Shown piece after piece: positions 8,304 through 14,588 of a DNA stretch of 20,566 bases. Origin of the DNA: Ruminococcaceae bacterium UBA7030 (lineage in GTDB: Bacteria > Bacillota > Clostridia > Oscillospirales > Acutalibacteraceae); contig DLBD01000048.1 in the NCBI GenBank assembly GCA_002494125.1, forward strand, positions 1-20,566. The letters run 5' to 3'. Made by a program: the position numbers and the translations under genes. Under the pieces are notes generated by a model that saw only the letters and a program-made list of their open reading frames with translations, searched no databases and was not told the origin of the DNA. The first letter of the stretch is position 1. The number at the start of each line of letters is the position of its first letter.

Positions 8304-9506
8304 GTGCCAAAAAGCAATGATGAAAAAATCATTTCAAAGCCTAAGGGACTCAGCGAAAAACTGCCAAATCTTTTTATAACAGGCAGTATAGACATACCCT
8401 TTTTAGCGCTGACAATAGCACTTTTAACCTTTGGACTTATAATGCTCTTTTCGGCGTCATATCCATATGCATATTACAACCGTGACCACAACTCCTATTA
8501 CTTCTTTGTAAGACAGTTTGCCTTTTCAATAATAGGGCTTGTCGCAATGTTTGTAATGTCAAAAATCAATTATAAATATCTGAAGGTGGTAGTTAGACCT
8601 CTTCTTTTCTTAACTCTCGGACTTCTCGTTTTAGTTCTCTTCTACCACACGAGTCTCGGCGGCGCAGACGGAAGTGATTTCAAGCGTTTTATTCCTCTTC
8701 CGGGCGGACTTACCTTCCAGCCTTCCGACCTTGCAAAGTTTACGCTGATACTCGTTATGGCGGATTATATAAGCAAAAACCAAAAACGAATGCATAAGCT
8801 TAAAGAGGGTATTATAATTCCTCTTTTCATACTTGCGGTATTCTGCGGACTGATTGTGCTTGAGCATCATATGTCGTGTACGATACTTGTGTTTCTTATC
8901 GGTGCAACGCTTATGTTTGTCGGCGGCAGCGACTGGAAGCTTTTCGCCTTCGGCGCCGCGCTTGTAGTTCTCGGAATAATTGTTGTAATATCTTTCCCCG
9001 ATATGCTTGAAAGCTACGCAGGCGACAGAATCAAAGCGTGGCTTGATAAAAGCTATTCACCGGGTGATAAGAGATGGCAGACTAATAACTCGCTTTATGC
9101 TATCGGTTCCGGCGGAATTTTCGGCGTAGGACTCGGAAATTCAAAGCAGAAATATCTCTATGTATCAGAACCGCAAAACGACTTTATTTTCTCAATCGTT
9201 TGCGAGGAACTTGGATTTATAGGCGCAGCGGTTATCATCATTTTATTTGCAGCGCTTGTAATAAGAGGCTTTATAATCGCCGCAAGGTGCCACGACCGTT
9301 TTGCCGCTCTTATAGTTATCGGCATAGTGGCGCAAATAGGAATTCAGGTTGGACTGAATATCCTTGTTGTTACGGATACAATACCGAATACGGGTATCGC
9401 ACTCCCGTTCTTCTCTTACGGTGGCACATCACTTATGATGCTTCTTTTTGAGATAGGAGTTGTCCTTTCGGTTTCAAGAAAAACGAGTCAGAAAAAGGTA
9501 CAGTAG
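8304..9506 (+). CDS. ftsW: Septal peptidoglycan polymerase FtsW (SEDS family)
   Basis: This is a SEDS-family glycosyltransferase that polymerises lipid II at the septum with its cognate class B PBP, here plausibly the PBP encoded at 2073. It has 400 aa, a hydrophilic N-terminus (about 30 aa) and about ten membrane segments. Conserved blocks include FQPSDLAKF (138-146), AIGSGGIFGVGLGNSKQKY, the loop PQNDFIF with Asp293 (the position of the proposed catalytic Asp in RodA/FtsW), and PNTGIALPFFSYGGTS. The usual RRWI/L motif reads KRFIPL here. The start is GTG 8304, 7 nt after AAGGAG (8291-8296). ATG 8302, two bases earlier, is in another frame and leads nowhere. SpoVE (sporulation) is a close relative, and sequence alone does not separate the two. 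Confidence 0.95.
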   Translation: MPKSNDEKIISKPKGLSEKLPNLFITGSIDIPFLALTIALLTFGLIMLFSASYPYAYYNRDHNSYYFFVRQFAFSIIGLVAMFVMSKINYKYLKVVVRPLLFLTLGLLVLVLFYHTSLGGADGSDFKRFIPLPGGLTFQPSDLAKFTLILVMADYISKNQKRMHKLKEGIIIPLFILAVFCGLIVLEHHMSCTILVFLIGATLMFVGGSDWKLFAFGAALVVLGIIVVISFPDMLESYAGDRIKAWLDKSYSPGDKRWQTNNSLYAIGSGGIFGVGLGNSKQKYLYVSEPQNDFIFSIVCEELGFIGAAVIIILFAALVIRGFIIAARCHDRFAALIVIGIVAQIGIQVGLNILVVTDTIPNTGIALPFFSYGGTSLMMLLFEIGVVLSVSRKTSQKKVQ

Positions 9507-9507
9507 T

Positions 9508-10626
9508 ATGAAAATTTTATTTGCAACAGGCGGCACAGCAGGACATATTAATCCTGCACTTGCAGTTGCCTCATATATCAGAGAAACAAACAGCGACGCT
9601 GAAATCCTTTTTATCGGTACGCAAGACCATATGGAAGCAAGACTTGTGCCAAGCGCAGGTTTTGATTTTAAGACCATAGAAATTTCAGGCTTTCGCCGTT
9701 CCTTTTCACCAAAAGCGATTTCGCACAATCTTAAGACAGTTTCAAGACTGCTTAAGTCTACAGGTGAAAGTAAAAAAATTATTCAGGAATTCAAACCGGA
9801 CGTTGCAGTCGGCTTTGGCGGATATGTTTCAGGTCCTGTTTTGCAGGAGGCTGTAAAGCTCGGAATACCCACTTGTATTCATGAACAAAACGCTTATCCG
9901 GGCATAACTAATAAAACGCTCGCAAAGCAGGTCGACAAGGTTATGCTCACAGTCGAGGATGCAAAAAAACACCTTGATGTAAAGGGCGAGTGTATTGTAA
10001 CAGGTCTTCCGGTAAGAGGTGAGCTTCTTAAAGCCGACAAAGATTTCGCAAGAAAAGAGCTCGGTATTCCGGATGATAAAATGCTCGTTCTTTCCTTTGG
10101 CGGCTCACTTGGAGCAAAGCCGCTTAACGATGCAATGTTCCCGATTTTAATCAATAGTGCCGAAAGCGGTAAATATTACCACATTCACTCGGTAGGTACA
10201 AACGGCGGTGAATATCTTGAAAGGTTTGAAGAGGCAGGCTTTGTTAACGGTAAAAAGGGTACGGTAGAAGTAAGAAAGTACATAGATAATATGGACATTT
10301 GTATGGCTGCTGCTGACCTTGTTATCGGTAGAGCCGGTGCTTCATCCCTTTCTGAAATTGAGGCTATGGGCAAGGCTTCTGTACTTATCCCGTCACCGTA
10401 TGTTGCCGAAAACCATCAGTACCATAATGCTATGGCGCTTGTAAACAGAGGCGCAGGCTTCATTATAGAAGAAAAGGATCTCACCTCAGAAGCACTCGGC
10501 AACAAGATTGACGAGCTTCTTTCAGATTCCGAAAAGCTTCATAATACCGAGTCAAACGCAAAAGCTATGGCTATCATTAATTCAAGAGAAAAAATCGCAG
10601 ATATCATTCTCTCACTCATAAAGTAA
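9508..10626 (+). CDS. murG: UDP-GlcNAc:lipid I GlcNAc transferase MurG
   Basis: MurG is a GT28 glycosyltransferase, peripheral on the inner face of the membrane. It adds GlcNAc to lipid I to form lipid II, linking the product of MraY to the substrate of FtsW. From ATG 9508 it has 372 aa. It shows the glycine-rich GGTAGHINPA (8-17), GFGGYVSGP, HEQNAYPG (125-132), SFGGSLGA (197-203), and the UDP-GlcNAc site IGRAGASSLSEIEAMGK (273-289) with ENHQYHNA (301-308). The frame is open further upstream to 9460, but that part overlaps ftsW by 47 bases. ATG 9508 is one base after the ftsW stop and follows AAGGT (9495-9499), and it yields the canonical MKILFATGGTAGH N-terminus. Confidence 0.97.
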   Translation: MKILFATGGTAGHINPALAVASYIRETNSDAEILFIGTQDHMEARLVPSAGFDFKTIEISGFRRSFSPKAISHNLKTVSRLLKSTGESKKIIQEFKPDVAVGFGGYVSGPVLQEAVKLGIPTCIHEQNAYPGITNKTLAKQVDKVMLTVEDAKKHLDVKGECIVTGLPVRGELLKADKDFARKELGIPDDKMLVLSFGGSLGAKPLNDAMFPILINSAESGKYYHIHSVGTNGGEYLERFEEAGFVNGKKGTVEVRKYIDNMDICMAAADLVIGRAGASSLSEIEAMGKASVLIPSPYVAENHQYHNAMALVNRGAGFIIEEKDLTSEALGNKIDELLSDSEKLHNTESNAKAMAIINSREKIADIILSLIK

Positions 10627-10642
10627 GAAATAACAAAAAATC

Positions 10643-10675
10643 CACCCCTGCATAAAATGGTGCAGAGGTGATTTT
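10643..10675 (+). promoter_or_regulatory. Hairpin holding the murA ribosome site
   Basis: CACCCCTGCA (10643-10652) pairs with TGCAGAGGTG (10661-10670) around an 8-nt loop with one mismatch. AAAAT/ATTTT on the flanks can extend the stem past a one-base C bulge. The 3' arm contains AGAGGTGA, the only plausible Shine-Dalgarno site for murA (GTG 10676). Folding would hide the site. With only ATTTT after the stem it is a weak terminator at best. Confidence 0.55.
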
Positions 10676-11953
10676 GTGGAAGCATTTGTAATAAACGGCG
10701 CAAAAAAGTTGGAAGGCGAGGTTACTCTTCACGGCGCTAAAAACTCCGCATTGCCGATTCTTACAGCAAGTCTTCTTATAAAAGGGACTTCAGTAATACA
10801 TAACTGTCCTGATTTAACCGATGTAAGAAATACGCTTGATATTCTTACCGGTCTTGGTTGCAAGGTATCATATAACGGCGAAACGGCTGTGATTGATTCA
10901 ACTGTTGTTGATATCAATACCATAAGTCGTTTCCAGACAAAAAAGATGCGCTCGTCAATACTGTTTCTCGGCGCTCTTCTCGGCAGATTGAAAAGCGGTG
11001 AAATATACCTTCCCGGAGGATGCAAGATCGGAGAAAGACCGGTTGACCTCCACCTTGACTCCCTGTCAAGACTCGGTGCAGATATAATCTGTGACGGCGA
11101 AAAGCTAAGCTTCTTTGCAAATAAGCTTGAAGGGGAAGAAATAAAGCTCGACTTTCCGAGCGTGGGTGCAACTGAAAATATAATGATTGCCGCCGTTCTT
11201 TCAAGCTCAACTACTACTATTATAAACGCTGCAAGGGAGCCGGAAATCTCAGACCTTGCAGATTTCCTTAACAAAGCGGGAGCAAGAGTAAGAGGAGCAG
11301 GAGAATATGTAATTAAGATTGAAGGTGTAAAGTCGCTTCATTCAGTGGAGCATACTGTTATACCCGACAGGATTTTAGCTTCAACTTATATGAGTATTTG
11401 CGCATCAGCAAAAGGTTCGATTCTTATAAAAAACGTAAGACTTTCGCATCTGACTCCGATTATACCTGTCTTCTATTCACTTGGCTGCAGGATGAACGCT
11501 GGTGCAGACATACTTCAGATAATATCAAAGCATCGACCTAAAAGCGTTGAAAATATAACTACAAAGCCTTATCCTTATTTTCCGACCGATTCGCAGCCAA
11601 TGCTTTCGGCGGTACTTTGTACTGCAAAGGGAAAATCAAGCATAACGGAAAGTATATTTGAAAACAGATTTATTTATGCAAACGGATTAAAGGCACTAGG
11701 TGCCGATGTATATGAAAAGGATAATACATTATATATAAACGGAGTTAAAAGGCTTTACGGCGCAAGAGTAAAAGCTACAGACTTAAGAGGTGCAGCGGCT
11801 CTTGTAACGGCAGCTCTGGGAGCAAAGGGCAGGACTGTTATTGAAAATATTGCCTATATTGACCGTGGCTATGAAAGCCTTGAAAAAGGACTATCCTCAC
11901 TTGGTGCGGATATTAAGAGGTTCGAATATGAAGAAGGATACAAAGAAAACTAA
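10676..11953 (+). CDS. murA: UDP-GlcNAc 1-carboxyvinyltransferase MurA
   Basis: MurA transfers enolpyruvate from PEP to UDP-GlcNAc, the first committed step of peptidoglycan precursor synthesis, in the cytoplasm. It has 425 aa, close to the usual 420. The numbering fits the E. coli enzyme closely: Lys22-Asn23 in GAKNSALP, the catalytic Cys116 in GGCKIGERPVD (Cys in place of the fosfomycin-resistant Asp), Asp305 in FPTDSQP, Arg331 in ENRF and Arg397 in IDRGYE. The segment DRILASTYM departs from the common DRIEAGT/F, so it is somewhat divergent. The start is GTG 10676, because AGAGGTGA lies just upstream and the protein begins at the family position. Firmicutes often have two MurA paralogues (MurAA/MurAB or MurZ), and this could be either. 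divIB starts inside its 3' end. Confidence 0.94.
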   Translation: MEAFVINGAKKLEGEVTLHGAKNSALPILTASLLIKGTSVIHNCPDLTDVRNTLDILTGLGCKVSYNGETAVIDSTVVDINTISRFQTKKMRSSILFLGALLGRLKSGEIYLPGGCKIGERPVDLHLDSLSRLGADIICDGEKLSFFANKLEGEEIKLDFPSVGATENIMIAAVLSSSTTTIINAAREPEISDLADFLNKAGARVRGAGEYVIKIEGVKSLHSVEHTVIPDRILASTYMSICASAKGSILIKNVRLSHLTPIIPVFYSLGCRMNAGADILQIISKHRPKSVENITTKPYPYFPTDSQPMLSAVLCTAKGKSSITESIFENRFIYANGLKALGADVYEKDNTLYINGVKRLYGARVKATDLRGAAALVTAALGAKGRTVIENIAYIDRGYESLEKGLSSLGADIKRFEYEEGYKEN

Positions 11954-12908
11954 ATCTCCTAAAACAAAGCCTGAACGTTCGCAAAAAAGTGATTTTGATG
12001 ATCTTGGCTTGGAGCCTCCAAAGATATATAAAGATACCCAGGCTTATAAAAAACAACAGGAGCGCCTTGCAAAAGAACGAAGAGAAAATAAGAGTAAGCG
12101 TAGAAATGAAAGAAAAGCACAGCAGGAAAATCTTACGCGTAATGAACGCCGTGCAATTGAAACAAAGAAAAGAAAGAAAAAGAATCTTGTTCATAAGATA
12201 ATCACTTGGTTTATTATCTGCGTTCTTCTTGCAGGTGTCGGAATAGTCCTTTCTCTTACAGTGTTTTTCAAAATAGGGGATATAAGCGTTGAGGGAAATG
12301 AAAGATATCTTACAGAAGAGATACTCTCGCAGTGCTCAATAGACATTGGCGAAAATCTTTTTATGTCAGATACAAATAATGCCAAAAGACTTCTTGAAAA
12401 GAATCTTCCGTACATCTACAACGCAGAAGTGAAAAGAAAGCTTCCCGACAAGATTATAATTACCGTTGAGGAAACCCAGCCGATTTATTATATACTTAAT
12501 TCTGACGAGGAAACATATACGCTTCTTGACGACAACTTCAAGGTTCTTGAAAGTGCAAGTGAAAATACCGGAAAAATGGAGATTACTCTTGCAGAGATAG
12601 CATCAGCAGTACCGGGTGAAAAAATTGAATTCGCCGATGAAAATGTATCATCAAGCCTTAATATTCTTGCAGGTACAATAAGAGATAACGGATTTACTGA
12701 ATTTACGGGAATATCAAGTGAGGGCTTAAATAATAATTACGTAATATATGATTCAAGAATAACCTTTAAGCTTGGCACAACGCAGGACCTTGAAAAGAAG
12801 ATGTATCAGGGACTTACAACCTGTAAAGAACTGGATGAAACAAGTCCAAATGTTGAAGGTGAGTTAACCATCTCAGGTGGCAAGCAAATTTACTTTACAG
12901 AGAAATAG
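11928..12908 (+). CDS. divIB: Cell division protein DivIB/FtsQ (POTRA domain)
   Basis: This is a bitopic division protein that joins FtsL and DivIC/FtsB at the septum and helps control FtsW and its PBP. From ATG 11928 it has 326 aa. A highly charged, Lys/Arg/Glu-rich cytoplasmic tail (1-86) precedes one membrane segment (about 91-113). The FtsQ-type POTRA domain (about 114-185) starts FFKIGDISVEGNERY and contains KLPDKIIITVEE. A beta-rich extracytoplasmic domain follows. The frame is open upstream to 11841, but ATG 11928 follows AAGAGG (11915-11920) with 7-nt spacing, giving a 26-base overlap with murA and translational coupling. The long basic tail is typical of Gram-positive DivIB. The stop codon lies in the loop of a hairpin. 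Confidence 0.93.
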   Translation: MKKDTKKTKSPKTKPERSQKSDFDDLGLEPPKIYKDTQAYKKQQERLAKERRENKSKRRNERKAQQENLTRNERRAIETKKRKKKNLVHKIITWFIICVLLAGVGIVLSLTVFFKIGDISVEGNERYLTEEILSQCSIDIGENLFMSDTNNAKRLLEKNLPYIYNAEVKRKLPDKIIITVEETQPIYYILNSDEETYTLLDDNFKVLESASENTGKMEITLAEIASAVPGEKIEFADENVSSSLNILAGTIRDNGFTEFTGISSEGLNNNYVIYDSRITFKLGTTQDLEKKMYQGLTTCKELDETSPNVEGELTISGGKQIYFTEK

Positions 12909-12932
12909 CGCAGTATTTTTGTAAAGTAAATT
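12887..12932 (+). other. Long hairpin enclosing the divIB stop codon
   Basis: Positions 12887-12899 and 12920-12932 are a perfect 13-bp inverted repeat (AATTTACTTTACA / TGTAAAGTAAATT). Four inner pairs, two of them G-U, lengthen the stem to 17 bp. The 12-nt loop (12904-12915) contains the divIB stop TAG at 12906-12908. There is no T-run after it, so it is more likely a 3'-end structure than a terminator itself. Confidence 0.6.
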
Positions 12933-12952
12933 ACTTGTCAAAATAATAGACA

Positions 12953-12999
12953 AAAGTCTACATTTGTGAAACTTGCACAAATGTAGGCTTTGATTTTTT
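12953..12999 (+). terminator. Intrinsic terminator after divIB
   Basis: AAGTCTACATTTGTG (12954-12968) pairs with CACAAATGTAGGCTT (12976-12990) with one G-U pair and a 7-nt loop. An outer A-T pair extends it, and TTTTTT follows at 12994-12999. This should end the dcw operon transcript before ftsZ. Confidence 0.85.
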
Positions 13000-13042
13000 A
13001 CGAAAGATTGGACAATAATTTGATAAATATTTTGAAAAAGTA

Positions 13043-13071
13043 TTGCAAATTGGTTACAGAATTGTTACAAT
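13043..13071 (+). promoter_or_regulatory. Sigma-A-type promoter of ftsZ
   Basis: TTGCAA (13043-13048), a 17-bp spacer and TACAAT (13066-13071), with the extended -10 element TGT directly before it (13063-13065). Predicted transcription start is near 13078, giving a leader of about 59 nt with AAGGAGA at 13124-13130. It lies just after the dcw terminator, so ftsZ can be expressed separately. Confidence 0.65.
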
Positions 13072-13136
13072 ATGAAAGTACAAATCGACGAGATTTACTA
13101 TAGAATTATTAAAAAAATCAGAAAAGGAGAATTACT

Positions 13137-14243
13137 ATGGGAAGATACGAAATCGATACTGACGATTCAAAGGTTGTTCAGATTAAAGTAGTCGGCGTTG
13201 GCGGAGGCGGCGGAAACGCAGTTAACCGTATGGTACATTGCAATATTCAGGATGTTGAATTTGTAGCTGTTAACTCGGACAAGCCCGCACTTGCTAAGTC
13301 AACTGCAACACATAAAATCCTTATCGGCGAAAAGGTGACAAAGGGTATGGGCGCAGGTGCTAAGCCTGAGCTTGGCTTCAAGGCTGCTGAAGAGAGCAAG
13401 GAAGCTCTTACAGATGTACTTACAGGCTCCGATATGGTATTTATTACTGCAGGTATGGGCGGCGGAACAGGTACCGGTGCTGCACCTTACGTTGCAAAGA
13501 TTGCAAAGGATATGGGCATTCTTACAGTAGGCGTTGTTACAACCCCGTTTGCTTTCGAGGGTAAGCGCCGTATGGCTCAGGCTACTGAAGGTATTGAAGA
13601 GCTTTCAAAGAATGTTGACTCACTTATGGTTATTCCAAACGAAAGACTTAAGGAAGTTGCAACTGAAAAGATTACACTTCTTAATGCTTTCGAGATTGCT
13701 AACGATGTTCTTCGTCAGGGTGTTCAGTCAATTTCAGACCTTGTAAATGCAACAGGTCTTGTTAACTCAGACTTCGCTGACGTTACAGAGATTATGAAGG
13801 ATGCAGGCTATGCACATATGGGCGTTGGTCGTGCAAAGGGTAAGGATAAGGCTGAGGTTGCCGCACAGCAGGCAATTTCTTCACCGCTTCTTAACACCTC
13901 AATCGACGGTGCTCACGGCGTTCTTCTCAACATCACAGCTTCAACAGATATCGGTCTTGAGGAAATCACAGTTGCTTCACAGATTGTTACAGATGCAGTT
14001 CATCCTGACTGTGAAATCATCTGGGGTGCTAACTTCGATGAAAACCTTGAAGACGAAATGATTATCACTGTAATTGCTACACGTTTCGGTGAGGACGGTC
14101 CAAACGGACAGATTAAGTCTTTAACAGCAAACACAGAGGTTGCACCTCCTGTTGCTAACGTTGCTGCTCCTGCCGCTACTTCAGCATTTACAGATTCTGA
14201 TGACGATGCATTCAAGGACATTGTAAGCTTCTTCAAAAAATAA
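13137..14243 (+). CDS. ftsZ: Cell division GTPase FtsZ
   Basis: FtsZ is the tubulin-like GTPase that polymerises into the Z ring and recruits the septal wall machinery encoded upstream. It has 368 aa. The nucleotide-binding signature GGGTGTG is at 108-114, with an earlier glycine loop GVGGGGGNAVNRM (20-32). The T7 catalytic loop NSDFADV has N210, D212 and D215 in the expected places. The core is followed by a short, Ala/Pro-rich linker from about residue 320 and a C-terminal peptide DDDAFKDIVSFFKK. This last part departs from the common IPxFLRR-type peptide that binds FtsA and other partners. The start ATG 13137 is 6 nt after AAGGAGA. Codons appear more uniform than in the dcw genes, as expected for an abundant protein. 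ftsA does not precede it as it does in many bacteria. Confidence 0.98.
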   Translation: MGRYEIDTDDSKVVQIKVVGVGGGGGNAVNRMVHCNIQDVEFVAVNSDKPALAKSTATHKILIGEKVTKGMGAGAKPELGFKAAEESKEALTDVLTGSDMVFITAGMGGGTGTGAAPYVAKIAKDMGILTVGVVTTPFAFEGKRRMAQATEGIEELSKNVDSLMVIPNERLKEVATEKITLLNAFEIANDVLRQGVQSISDLVNATGLVNSDFADVTEIMKDAGYAHMGVGRAKGKDKAEVAAQQAISSPLLNTSIDGAHGVLLNITASTDIGLEEITVASQIVTDAVHPDCEIIWGANFDENLEDEMIITVIATRFGEDGPNGQIKSLTANTEVAPPVANVAAPAATSAFTDSDDDAFKDIVSFFKK

Positions 14244-14262
14244 TTCATAGTATTTTTTATAC

Positions 14263-14302
14263 ATAAAGTTATCCCCTCGCTTCGGCGAGGGGGTAATTTT
14301 AT
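14263..14302. terminator. Bidirectional terminator after ftsZ (UUCG loop)
   Basis: TTATCCCCTCGC (14269-14280) and GCGAGGGGGTAA (14285-14296) form a 12-bp stem with one G-U pair, closed by the very stable TTCG tetraloop. ATAAAG and TTTTAT flanks extend it to 18 bp. T-runs occur on both strands. It ends ftsZ transcription and could also stop transcripts arriving from the right. Confidence 0.85.
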
Positions 14303-14489
14303 GCACATTGATATTTCTTTATCAAACGTTAATAATACTCGTTGTAACCAAATTTTGTTAAAAAAATTGTGAAAAGCAAGTAAATTCCTTTACATTTTCA
14401 CATTTTCCACCGAGTTTTTAACAAAAATAAAATTCACACAAGTTAAATTTTCCACAATTTTAACACAGTTTTCCACAACGATTTTAACA
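14299..14489. other. AT-rich gene-free region with DnaA-box-like cluster
   Basis: Between the two terminators of this 345-bp gap (14244-14588) no reading frame is seen. Three 9-mers fit TTWTNCACA exactly: TTATGCACA (14299-14307) and TTTTCCACA (14448-14456 and 14469-14477). Three more fit at 8 of 9: TTTTCCACC (14403-14411), ATTTTCACA (14394-14402) and, on the - strand, CTTTTCACA (14368-14376). TTTTAACA recurs at 14416, 14458 and 14482, and inverted at 14356-14363. The identity as DnaA boxes is inferred from consensus only. Convergent flanking genes argue against a main replication origin. Confidence 0.45.
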
Positions 14490-14522
14490 AAAATTCTCTG
14501 TAAAGTTAGATGCTTTTACAAT

Positions 14523-14563
14523 AAAAAAATACCCCGTATGCCGTTTTGGCATACGGGTTTTTT
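14523..14563. terminator. Bidirectional terminator after the mannosidase gene
   Basis: CCCGTATGCC (14533-14542) and GGCATACGGG (14548-14557) form a perfect 10-bp stem with a 5-nt loop. TTTTTT follows on the + strand (14558-14563), and an A-run (14523-14529) supplies the T-run on the - strand. It fits termination of the leftward operon, whose last gene stops at 14589. Confidence 0.85.
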
Positions 14564-14588
14564 GCATAAAAAATAAATTTTTTGTATA

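Noticed and set aside
9460..9507. Upstream extension of the murG frame
   Set aside because: It adds residues unlike MurG and overlaps ftsW; ATG 9508 gives the canonical N-terminus.
10729..11274. 181-aa open frame on the - strand
   Set aside because: Antisense shadow of murA, whose active-site residues are all in place in the + frame.
13099..13104. TATAGA as a second ftsZ -10 element
   Set aside because: No acceptable -35 at the right distance; the 13043-13071 promoter is much better.
14299..14489. Main chromosomal replication origin (oriC)
   Set aside because: DnaA-box-like sites are present, but dnaA, dnaN, rpmH or gidA-type neighbours are not, and genes converge on the site instead of leading away from it.
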